From Mesostigma viride (Eukaryota; Streptophyta; Mesostigmatophyceae; Mesostigmatales; Mesostigmataceae): DNA of 38,810 bases. Shown here piece by piece: positions 12,101 through 19,811 of the stretch. The stretch covers positions 3,764,764-3,803,573 of the forward strand of contig RPFO01000015.1 of NCBI GenBank assembly GCA_009746045.1, in the 5' to 3' direction. Under the pieces are notes generated by a model that saw nothing but the letters and a program-made list of their open reading frames with translations, searched no databases and had not been told where the DNA came from. The position numbers and the translations under genes were made by a program. The number at the start of each line of letters is the position of its first letter. Position 1 is the first letter of the stretch.

Positions 12101-13784
12101 TCTCCCTCTCCTCTCCCTCTCCCTCTCCCTCTCCTCTCCCTCTCCCTCTCCCTCTCCTCTCCCTCTCCCTCTCCTCTCCCTCTCCCTCTCCCTCTCCCTC
12201 TCCCTCTCCCTCTCCCTCTCCCTCTCCCTCTCCCTCTCCCTCTCCCTCTCCCTCTCCTCTCCCTCTCCCTCTCCCTCTCCCTCTCCCTCTCCCTCTCCCT
12301 CTCCCTCTCCCTCTCCCTCTCCCTCTCCCTCTCCCTCTCCTCTCCCTCTCCCTCTCCCTCTCCCTCTCCCTCTCCCTCTCCCTCTCCCTCTCCCTCTCCC
12401 TCTCCCTCTCCCTCTCCCTCTCCCTCTCCCTCTCCCTCTCCTCTCCCTCTCCCTCTCCCTCTCCCTCTCCCTCTCCCTCTCCCTCTCCCTCTCCCTCTCC
12501 CTCTCCCTCTCCTCTCCTCTCCCCTCCCCCTCCCCTCCCCTCCCTCCCCCTCCCCCTCCCCTCCCCTCCCCTCCCCCTCCCCTCCCCTCCCCCTCCCCCT
12601 CCCCCCCCCTCCCCCTCCCCCCCTCCCTCCCCCTCCCCTCCCCTCCCCCTCCCCTCCCCTCCCCCTCCCCTCCCCTCCCCCTCCCCCTCCCCTCCCCCTC
12701 CCCCTCCCCCTCCCCCTCCCCTCCCCCTCCCCCTCCCCCTCCCCTCCCTCCCCTCCCCCTCCCCTCCCCCTCCCCTCCCCCTCCCCTCCCCCTCCCCCTC
12801 CCCCTCTCTCCCCCCTCCTCCTCTCCCCCTCCCTCCCACACCACCCCTTCCTTTCTCAGTTCCTCATTTCTCTCCCACGCCCACACCACGCGGCGCCCCA
12901 CGTCGCGCCCTTCCCTCACCAAACCTAACTTGGGATCTCAACCCACCCTACCCCATGGTAATCTCTCTGCCCTACTCACTTATATCCATGCAAACACTCT
13001 ATCTGCACTCATACACAATGTCCATATGGGCTTACTGCCATCGCCTGTCACCGCTATGAGGCACAGGCGGATGAGGTGGCGTCCGTGTCGTCCTCGCTGG
13101 CATCCACCGTGATGCAGGAGAGCCAGCTGCTGGGCCGATGCCACCAGCTGCTGCAGACGCTGTCATCACTGGAGGCAAGTCTGGACACAATGAATGAAGC
13201 GCCCACTTCTATTCATGAGATTCCCATTTCTATCACTTTTCTATTCATTGAGACAGTATTCAATTTCAGAAGTAAGATTGGCACACAGTTGTTTATGTGC
13301 TTCCTAAAAAATCTAAATTTAGTGTTGCTGGCTTTGCAGTTTTGCGTCAATTTTTTTCTGGTGGCGCCTTAACACAACGATTCTCCGTTCCTCGCATCTG
13401 TGTGATTTGCCATGCTTTATGCATACTCTGTGGGCCCTTGCGCAGCTGGAGGAGCAGAGTTTGTCAGCGTCCATCATCCAACGCGCCCGCCAGATCAACA
13501 GCCAAGGGGGCCTGCATTGTGCGGAGGGGCCCCTGGACGTGTGTACCACATGGGATGACGCTTGCGTTGCCCCTCCCAGACCAGGCATGGGCGTCCCCTT
13601 GCAACGATCCCTGGAGAACGTGGCCGACAAGGCTGGTGCTTATGGAGTCCTTGGAGCCTTGTATAGCCAGGGTAATTCACCCTCAGCAACCAATGGCAGC
13701 GCTGCGAGCTACAAACATGTACCCAGCAGTCCGCCCCTGGCGCGCCGCGTGCATGGAGGCAATGAGAATCTACCATTGTCCTGA
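5030..13784 (+). CDS. QWRF-motif family protein, augmin subunit 8 (AUG8/HAUS8)-like
   Basis: Split gene; proposed exons 5030-5231, 5963-6151, 7028-~8205, ~8447-9076, 10184-10303, 11347-11463, 11808-11900, 13061-13174 and 13446-13784, giving about 990 residues. Frames are continuous at every junction; the exon 3/4 border is the uncertain one. In plants, augmin subunit 8 proteins bind microtubules through a basic disordered N-terminus and join the augmin complex through a coiled-coil C-terminus, promoting branched microtubule nucleation. Here the N-terminal ~500 residues are Ser/Pro/Arg/Gln-rich, including a VVKSRFMD segment like the family's REVSSR motif. The C-terminal exons follow the family order: NRLLQWQHV (QWRF motif), a W-containing helix, MPLLEQW (family MPYLEEW), LRLP, and ECK-like/EESSLR-like helices. 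The namesake motif reads QWQH. The start at 5030 is the first ATG after an in-frame stop. Confidence 0.8.
6175..6258. repeat. 28-bp minisatellite in AUG8-like intron 2
   Basis: Three tandem 28-bp units begin ACTACCATG or ACTACTATG at 6175, 6203 and 6231. The first two differ at two or three positions and the third is more diverged. The rest of the 876-bp intron (6152-7027) holds nothing recognised. Confidence 0.85.
7028..8205 (+). CDS. AUG8-like exon 3, basic low-complexity region
   Basis: The exon starts after CCCCGCAG in the phase left by exon 2 and stays open to a stop at 8260. The true donor lies shortly before; CTG|GTGCAG at 8206 keeps the frame into exon 4, while AGG|GTATT near 8212 is an alternative. 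It encodes about 390 residues rich in Ser, Arg, Pro and Ala, with repeated RRSS, RPLSAGR and SVSP motifs, His/Gln runs near the middle and Gly-rich patches at the end. This composition matches the basic Ser/Pro-rich half of QWRF proteins. Codons are strongly GC-rich. Confidence 0.7.
8447..9076 (+). CDS. AUG8-like exon 4 with QWRF-type motif
   Basis: The frame is closed by a TAG at 8444-8446, which is also a possible acceptor (GTGTTAG|CTCC), and it ends at GAG|GTGAGC in phase 0. A second open frame overlaps to 8666, so an extra exon or a different border is possible. The exon encodes a Ser/Gly-rich linker with two HGAVYSSA repeats and a Gly run, then a helix with NRLLQWQHVTLRLALAG, the position of the family's QWRF signature. 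The Arg-Phe half of the signature is replaced by Gln-His. Confidence 0.65.
10184..11900 (+). CDS. AUG8-like exons 5, 6 and 7 (conserved helical core)
   Basis: Three phase-0 exons: 10184-10303 (40 codons, CAG|GCC to CAG|GTACCG), 11347-11463 (39 codons, GCGCAG|ATG to AGG|GTACGG) and 11808-11900 (31 codons, CCACAG|GGG to TCG|GTACGC). They encode AAWQAVEVL, then MPLLEQWQGASRALEDSF and LLRLPLTQ, then an Asp/Val-rich helix. This is the same order as the AxW, MPYLEEW and LRLP blocks of plant QWRF proteins. All three donors read GTACG or GTACC. Introns 4 and 5 (9077-10183, 10304-11346) contain short copies of the SINE-like repeat end near 10488-10523 and 11267-11293. Confidence 0.75.
12040..12835. 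repeat. Large CT-rich (CCCTCT)n array in AUG8-like intron 7
   Basis: From about 12048 to 12510 the sequence is CCCTCT with periodic CTCTCC shifts; to 12835 it degrades into C-rich CCCCTCCCCT tracts. It fills most of the 1.16-kb intron between exons 7 and 8 and is pure pyrimidine on the coding strand. The Ser-Pro/Ser-Leu and Gly-Arg/Gly-Glu translations in both strands are repeat artefacts. Confidence 0.95.
13061..13784 (+). CDS. AUG8-like exons 8 and 9 with a GC-AG intron
   Basis: Exon 8 (13061-13174, or from 13067) encodes a coiled-coil segment with VASVSSSLA and LLGRCHQLLQTL, matching the family's LAKVAAQERALLDQCKDLL block. It ends CTGGAG|GCAAGT, a strong GC-type donor. Exon 9 starts after TTGCGCAG at 13446 with LEEQSLSASIIQRARQ, matching the EESSLRTHLIQLRR block that ends the conserved domain. 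It then adds about 95 residues without a recognisable domain, to TGA at 13782-13784. Phases are 0 throughout. Confidence 0.75.
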
Positions 13785-13916
13785 GTTGTCAAGATCTGCG
13801 ATTTTTTTGCGGTTAATGATGACCTGGTATTGCGAGACAGTTTGAGTTTGATGCTCTGTTGAGTTGGTCTGGTCAAATTTTATTTATTTTTTAATATCAG
13901 GATATTTTTGCACGTA

Positions 13917-14145
13917 AGCCAGGACATTCCTAGAAAGATGGGTTAAACCTGCCATGAACTACATCCAGATGTTGCTGGCCGACCTCGTGGTCCCAGCTCA
14001 GTTTGAACACCGCATTCACTCCCTCTCTCTTCTTTGGACTGCTATGCGGAACAAGAAGAGGTGGCAGAAGATTGTCCAGGCTCACACGCCAGCCCCTGTG
14101 GGCAAGCCCCCTCCCCCCAAGCGGAAGGGGCGCTTTGCTGAGTAG
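13917..14145 (+). pseudogene. LINE reverse transcriptase C-terminal tail, plus-strand remnant
   Basis: A plus-strand frame ends at TAG 14143-14145. Its last residues, with LLWTAMRNKKRWQKIV and then PVGKPPP, align by eye with the end of the minus-strand LINE proteins here (VIWKKMMDKAKWAQVI, then PVGKRP). It is a diverged relative pointing the other way. The sequence after the stop runs into the (TTAA)n tract at 14241-14259, which may be shared with the element to the right. No start is visible, so it is a 5'-truncated fragment. Confidence 0.6.
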
Positions 14146-14240
14146 TGTAGATAGGATTTTCTAGACTAGCTTAGAGTTAGGTTAGTTCGATTACGCGGCT
14201 TCGCCCACCTCCACCCATCCAGCAAGGAATATGTGCTACA

Positions 14241-15094
14241 TTAATTAATTAATTAATTAGACTCGTGCTCCCGTTGGGGAGTCACGGAGCATTAACCCCG
14301 ATGGATGGATGGATGGGTGCAAACATTCCTACCGGTCTAATCTATCTACATTGGCTACATACTACATCTACCTAACAGCATTCTAACTACAACATCTATC
14401 TAGGCAGCCGCACGCTGCCCGAGGGGGAGCTATCTGGCGTGCCTCCCGCGGGACTGCACACGCGGGCGCTTCCCCACTGGGGGGGGCTCATTGTCCTCTA
14501 TGACCTGGGCCCACTTGGCCTTGTCCATCATCTTCTTCCAAATCACGGAGAGGCCGAGGCCCCCCATGTCCTCTACTAGCTGTTCCTTGAAGGTGCGGGC
14601 CTTGCGGCGTCTAACATCACGGGGCCCGGCCCACGTCAGGAGGTGCCGGCCAGGCTGGGCTGGTCGCAGTCCTGCGGGGGGGCCACGTGAGGTGTCTACC
14701 TGGTTGGTGCAAGCTAGGTGCCCTACAAGCTGCAGGCGGCGTTGCTTAATGGTGCTGGTGATATAGGGCATGCCCTGGTACAGGTCCTCATTGCGGACAT
14801 GAGCAGCATATCCTACTCTGAAAATGGAACGCAGCATGCTGGTGACCGCGCCGTCCAGCTTGCGGGCCAGGTCGGCGGTGAGGGTCCACGTCTCGGCGCC
14901 ATACGTGAGAACAGGAAGGACGATCGAGGACCTTGAACAGGTCTTGTTTCTCGATCTTGCCCAGGGGCTTGCGCCACAGGGCCCGGTACTGACGTAAAGC
15001 GTGCCAGGCGAGGGAGATGCGATGGTCCACATCAACCTCGCAGCTGGGGAGCAGGCTGCCCAGCAGCTTAACGCGGTCCCGATATACATGATGT
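14241..15094 (-). mobile_element. LINE 3' end, copy a (RT C-terminus, hairpin, TTAA tail)
   Basis: Read on the minus strand: coding sequence from about 15090 to a TAG at 14430, a 3' UTR with four ATCC units (about 14300-14317), a stem-loop (14260-14290) and a (TTAA)n tail (14241-14259). The protein has the LTYGAETWTLT and MLRSIFRVGYAAHVRNEDLY blocks found after the palm domain in non-LTR reverse transcriptases, and ends PVGKRP then RGRHAR. A frameshift near 14930 breaks it from the preceding RISLAWHALRQYRALWRK block. The copy is 5'-truncated near 15094. Confidence 0.8.
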
Positions 15095-15149
15095 GTGCTA
15101 CATGATCTCCCAACGGAGTCAAGTGTTATATAATATAGTTTTAAAATTT

Positions 15150-15312
15150 AATTTTAAGCCAGCCATAATTTCAATGGACATTTCCATCTCCATTCATATT
15201 CATCATCCTGAACGACTCGACAACACGGACAAGATAACGGCAGGCTTGAGCTACCATGGTCCGGATTCTCCCGATTTCTGGCCGGCCTGCGCTGGTTGTC
15301 TCCTTGATATAG
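15150..15312 (-). mobile_element. SINE-like repeat, copy 1
   Basis: A stretch of about 160 bp from AAGCCAGCCATAATTTCAA to GTTGTCTCCTTGATATA. Clear relatives lie at 19657-19808 (opposite strand), 27214-27393 and 32475-32630. It encodes no protein. Orientation is assigned from possible pol III-like boxes on the minus strand, best seen in the 32475-32630 copy. Confidence 0.65.
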
Positions 15313-15802
15313 GATATTGTGTAAGGACTATAGTAGTCATCTGAGAGGAAAGGCGCGAAGATTGCGGAGGCCGCGTGGCTGTCTGTAGGAAGACCTGCAT
15401 GGAGGGAGAGAGAACGGCGACATAGCATAGTTGTCTCACTTCACAATGGGGCTGACTGGGTGGTGGATGGAAAGAGATAGAATGCTAGTTGAACTGATTC
15501 TAATAATTGCCTCGCATAATCTAAGGTGGAGGGCCCTGATTGCGCGGCCATGACCGGTATCACATGCTACCTTTTGCCATAGGAAAACATGTGTTAGTAA
15601 CACGTTACAGCTCGATCAGTCGCCCAGACATCAGAATGGATATTGATTATAGGTATCCAAATGGATGTAAATGATAGCTAGAAGATTGTGTGGTACCATA
15701 CTCTCTTTCAATGATATTAATGAATTAATTAATTGATAGACACGTGACTGCGTGTTCAATGATATATGGCAGCTCAGCTTGCTCACACAGCGGCACCGAG
15801 CA
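15313..15802. other. Spacer with a TTAA-type repeat end
   Basis: No gene recognised. At 15719-15750 there is an (ATTA)n tract followed by GACACGTGACTGCGTG, resembling the tail-plus-hairpin end at 32744-32780 and probably another LINE 3' stub. The 25 bp next to the GT29 stop codon still resemble the same position after the second GT29 gene. Confidence 0.5.
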
Positions 15803-18802
15803 TTACTCATTGAAGTGTGGGTCTGGCGTCAACAGCTTCACACGACCCTCGTCGACGAGCTGTTGAAAGAGCTCCAGCTCACCCAGCACATTGTGCATCT
15901 GTGTAAAGTAGGGCGTGAGCGTCCGATTGGCCGTCACCACCACCTCCGCGTAGTGAGCAAGGTACGTCCCGTTGGCCACCGGGTCGAATCCGACAAGGGT
16001 GGGCTCGATGCCAGCAATAAGCAAAAGCATGAGGAAGCGAGCTCCCGTGCGCAACTGACGGCCCACGTAGGCTAACGGCGCAGGTTTCTTGCCAGGTGGC
16101 GCATGGTGGCCCCGCCAGACCTCATAGTCAGTCTCTTTCAAAAAGCACGCCTTATTTGGGACGGTAAGGTCCTCAACGGCCACCTGGGGGGGCATAAATG
16201 GCAGCACGAACCGTTTGAAGTTACCCGCATCTGTTACCAACAGGACGTCGTTCAGGTCATCGACGGTCTGGTTGTACGGCGCGAAGCGGCCCCACCACTC
16301 GTCCACATGTCGCTGCGTGCAGCGCGCGCCATGTTCGGGGTTCATGGGACGCACCACGTTGCCCTTGTCGTCGTATCTGCCACAGAGTGTCCAGACGGTG
16401 CCCATCACGATGGCCGTGGTGCGAGTGCCTGCCAGGGTTGCATGGATGAAATTCTCCATGCCCACGCGCTGACGGGTGGGGATTAGCTTGAGACTTTGGA
16501 GAGCAGAATGGGATGAAACGATAAAACCAAGAGGAAACGGACTTGAAAGCCAACCTTGAAATTCCACCCTTCACATTTGAAGATGCCAGCCTCCTTAGCA
16601 TTATTGTCAGACGTTTACTTCTTACATTCTCTCGTCCCCCCCCCCCTCCCTCCCTCCCTCCCTCCCTCCCTCCCTCCCTCCCTCCTCCCTCCCTCCCTCC
16701 CTCCCTCCCTCCCTCCCTCCCTCCCTCCCTCCCTCCCTCCCTCCCTCCCTCCCTCCCTCCCTCCCTCCCTCCCTCCCTCCCTCCCTCCCTCCCTCCCTCC
16801 CTCCCTCCCTCCCTCCCTCCCTCCCTCCCTCCCTCCCTCCCTCCCTCCCTCCCTCCCTCCCTCCCCCTCCCTCCCTCCCTCCCTCCCTCCCTCCCTCCCT
16901 CCCTCCCCCCCTCCCTCCCTCCCTCCCTCCCTCCCTCCCTCCCTCCCTCCCTCCCTCCCTCCCTCCCTCCCTCCCTCCCTCCCTCCCTCCCTCCCTCCCT
17001 CCCTCCCTCCCTCCCTCCCTCCCTCCCTCCCTCCCTCCCTCCCTCCCTCCCTCCCTCCCTCCCTCCCTCCCTCCCTCCCTCCCTCCCTCCCTCCCTCCCT
17101 CCCTCCCTCCCTCCCTCCCTCCCTCCCTCCCTCCCTCCCTCCCTCCCTCCCTCCCTCCCTCCCTCCCTTTCCCCCCCCTCTCCTGCTCTCCTTCCCTCCC
17201 TCCCCCTCTCTCTGTCTCTCTGTGTGTGCGTGTGTTTGTGCATGCATGCATGCATGTACTTAGTCCTTTACTTCCCTTGGCCCTTGTGCCCTTAGCCTTT
17301 TCCCTTCATTAGAGGAAGAAGGGAGAAGGGAGGGAGGGAGGGAGGGAGGGAGGGAGGGAGGGAGGGAGGGAGGGAGGGAGGGAGGGAGGGAGGGAGGGAG
17401 GGAGGGAGGGAGGGAGGGAGGGAGGGAGGGAGGGAGGGAGGGAGGGAGGGAGGGAGGGAGGGAGGGAGGGAGGGAGGGAGGGAGGGAGGGAGGGAGGGAG
17501 GGAGGGAGGGAGGGAGGGAGGGAGGGAGGGAGGGAGGGAGGGAGGGAGGGAGGGGGGCGGGGGGGCGTGAGTGAGTGAGTGAGTGAGTGAGTGAGTGAGT
17601 GAGTGAGTGAGTGAGTGAGTGAGTGAGTGAGTGAGTGAGTGAGTGAGTGAGTGAGTGAGTGAGTGAGTGAGTGAGTGAGTGAGTGAGTGAGTGAGTGAGT
17701 GAGTGAGTGAGTGAGTGAGTGAGTGAGTGAGTGAGTGAGTGAGTGAGTAGTGAGTGGGTGGGTGGGTGGGTGGGTGGGTGGGTGGGTGGGTGGGTGGGTG
17801 GGTGGGTGGGTGGGTGGGTGGGTGGGTGGGTGGGTGGGTGGGTGGGTGGGTGGGTGGGTGGGTGGGTGGGTGGGTGGGTGGGTGGGTGGGTGGGTGGGTG
17901 GGTGGGTGGGTGGGTGGGTGGCTGGGTGGGTGGGTCGGTAGGGAGAGGGAGAACACGAAGTGGCCTGCCTCCTAGTAGTGAGAGAAGCAAAGGGAACGCC
18001 CTCCCTCATTCTTGTTGTCTATGAGGGCAGACGGTGCCTTCATTATCTATTTAAATATATAATTACTTGGTACCACATGTGCAGGCTTCAAACCTCCTGT
18101 TACATCGTCTTCTTATGCAAACGTATACCTTTATCTTATCTGATAATTAACAGCTATTATGACTTTTATAAGCTGATCAACTTATATACATTCATAAAAA
18201 ATCATATGAGTTTCGGTTATGTGACAGGCAAGGAAGTCATAGCACAAAACAGGAACAAGCAGATAGTGATAACTGGCCAATACTACGAAAAACCAGTTCG
18301 TACAAGTTATACATACCCAAAATACCAACAGGAAACAGTATGGGCCGCAGTTCCCAAAGCACAAGCAGGAACAGGCAAGGAAAGGCCTTCCCAGCGGGGT
18401 GCACTCGCATATGGGCTGCTCACCTACGTATTTCTCGTAGCCCTTGACCTCACACCTGTTGAAGCGCACGATGATGTCAAAGGAATCGATCTGCTTGCCC
18501 AACCCGCCAGGGTACAGTTTCTCGTCCAGAAGCATCCCTGAGCAACCGACCAGCAGCACGCTGCGACCATGCTTCCTGAATTCGTGGAGGAAGGGTCGTC
18601 GTGCGCATGCCTCAAGCCTGTTTAGAGTATCCTTCCCGTCAGCATTCCTTGGCGAACGACGAGGGGGAACTGCGCCCGCGTAGGCGCCAAACCAACTGCT
18701 GAACAGGGCGAGATAAGCGATCAAGGCATATGCACGCCTTCCGCTCCTCCTGACGCGCCTGCCAAGAAATTGCTTACCCTGGCAAGCCTTGAATAGCGAC
18801 AT
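15803..18802 (-). CDS. GT29 sialyltransferase-like protein, gene 1
   Basis: Two recognisable exons on the minus strand. Exon 1 runs from ATG at 18802 to about 18424/18428; the last exon runs from about 16486 to the stop at 15803. GT29 enzymes are type II Golgi membrane proteins that transfer sialic acid or a related sugar from CMP-sugar. Exon 1 shows a short basic N-terminus, one membrane anchor (AYALIAYLALFSSWFGAYAG), a stem, and sialyl motif L (SVLLVGCSGMLL, GKQIDSFDIIVRFNRC). The last exon shows motif S (LRTGARFLMLLLIAGIEPTL, VGFD), the HYAE motif III and the HNVLGE (HX4E) VS motif. The donor is TACGTAGGTGAG, usable at two positions; CAAG|CTAATC is the likeliest acceptor, in phase 0 with TAC|GTAGGT. 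About 350-360 residues. Its substrate cannot be told from sequence; land-plant and algal GT29 proteins need not use sialic acid. Confidence 0.8.
16637..17170. repeat. (CCCT)n array in the GT29 gene 1 intron
   Basis: About 530 bp of CCCT units with a few slips (near 16684, 16864 and 16907). It is purine (AGGG) on the gene's sense strand. A short complex tail with GTGTGTGCGTG and GCATGCATGCATGCATG follows to about 17260. It is complementary in type to the (GGGA)n array at 17331-17552. Confidence 0.97.
17331..17935. repeat. Adjacent (GGGA)n, (GTGA)n and (GTGG)n arrays in the GT29 gene 1 intron
   Basis: Three tetranucleotide arrays follow each other: GGGA at 17331-17552, GTGA at 17567-17749 and GTGG at 17755-17935. 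Neighbouring arrays differ by one base in the unit. The junctions are short (a G/C-rich bridge at 17553-17566 and GTAGTGA near 17748). Thr-His-Pro-Pro, Ser-Leu-Thr-His and Gly-Trp-Val translations from these arrays are artefacts. Confidence 0.97.
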
Positions 18803-19412
18803 GTCATCGCGGCCTGCCGGCACGCACGCTGTCAATCGGGAATAATGTTCAATATTGAACTACGCGCATGTGCCAACTACAGCGCAATTCGCTAATCCGG
18901 GCCGCTCCACCAACCACGATAGAGGGGAATAGTGCAGCTGCGCTAGTAGCTCTGCTGCATATACAGTACGATTATCCTTCTCCACTAAAATCCAGCCTGT
19001 TCCTGAAGTCAACGTCTGGTGTCACCGCATCACCGAGCATGCTGCCTGATGGAGCCAGAGATGGTGGGTTCTCGAAGCTGCTTGCCACATATTTGGAGGG
19101 GAAGGCCGAAAGAGCGATTCAAAGAGAGTATCATCTGCATGGCTATGCTTCACGCAGTAGTATGTGCCGCTCTTTTGTCACGTAAGAAAAGGTCTCCTGA
19201 AGCCAAACACTCGCGGGCCTAAAGTCTGACTCCATGCGAATCCCTTCGTTCGCAAAGTACAAACGTACGTTGCAACAGGTTCCAAGTTCCAACGTACCCG
19301 ACCATGCAGTGTGGCTATGTAAAAAAAATAATTTATCTTCGTTCGTGCTTGGTCCGCTATATTTTACTTCTTTCAAGTGACCAACCTGCATGGACCAACG
19401 TCCGACAGACAT
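18803..19412. promoter_or_regulatory. Upstream region of GT29 gene 1, homologous to that of gene 2
   Basis: Between the GT29 start and the first mobile element. Blocks at 18860-18880 (ACTACGCGCATGTG), 18942-18972 (CTGCGCTAG, GCATATACA), 18990-19030 (AATCCAGCCTG) and 19046-19090 (GTGGGTTCTCGAAGC, TTGCCACAT) recur in the same order, inverted, upstream of gene 2 (28720-29135). This is the shared 5' flank of the duplicated gene and the likeliest place for its promoter. No TATA box is assigned. Confidence 0.55.
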
Positions 19413-19656
19413 AACTGGCTGTCCGCGACACTCCCGGAGCTAGTGTATACAGGGGGGGGGGGGTAGACCCACCCCCACCCCCACCCCCAAAACTGGGGGG
19501 GCGGGGGGTAAAGGGTCGCCCCCCCCCCCCCACCCACACAGAAAATGAGGGGGGGGGAGTTAGGGGTTTTTGGATGCAGCCCCCCCCCCCTGAAAAAGGG
19601 GGGGGGGCGGGGGGGTGTCGCCAGCCACATCTATAAAATATGTACAGTATAAAATA
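19413..19656. repeat. Alternating G-tract/C-tract block (arm A)
   Basis: After CTGGCTGTCCGCGACACTCC, which recurs inverted at about 27515-27535, the sequence alternates G runs and C runs of 7-14 bases from 19450 to 19616. Neighbouring tracts can pair as hairpins. A shorter version lies at the matching place in arm B (27411-27483). Confidence 0.8.
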
Positions 19657-19808
19657 TCAAGGAGACAACCAGCGCAGGCCACTAGAAATCGGGAGAATCC
19701 GGAACATGGTAGCTCGAGCCTGCCGTTATCATCTTGTCCGCGTTTTCGAGTCGTTCAGACGGATGATGAATATGAATGGAGATCATGGAAATGTGGAGCC
19801 TTGTGCAT
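19657..19808 (+). mobile_element. SINE-like repeat, copy 2 (in arm A)
   Basis: Reads TATCAAGGAGACAACCAGCG to TTGTGCAT on the plus strand, homologous to the copies at 15150-15312, 27214-27393 and 32475-32630. In arm B it continues straight into ATTAATTTTGAAATTATGG; here it is cut at TTAA by element no. 2. Confidence 0.7.
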
Positions 19809-19811
19809 TAA

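Noticed and set aside
11936-13059. Long frames of Ser-Pro, Pro-Leu, Gly-Arg or Gly-Glu repeats on both strands
   Set aside because: They are translations of the CT-rich array in an intron; all frames are open only because the repeat lacks stops.
16257-17295. Pro-Pro-Ser-Leu and Glu-Gly-Gly-Arg repeat proteins
   Set aside because: Artefacts of the (CCCT)n array in the GT29 gene 1 intron, open in several frames at once.
17260-18024. Thr-His-Pro-Pro / Ser-Leu-Thr-His and Gly-Trp-Val repeat proteins
   Set aside because: Artefacts of (GGGA), (GTGA) and (GTGG) arrays; no non-repetitive domain is attached.
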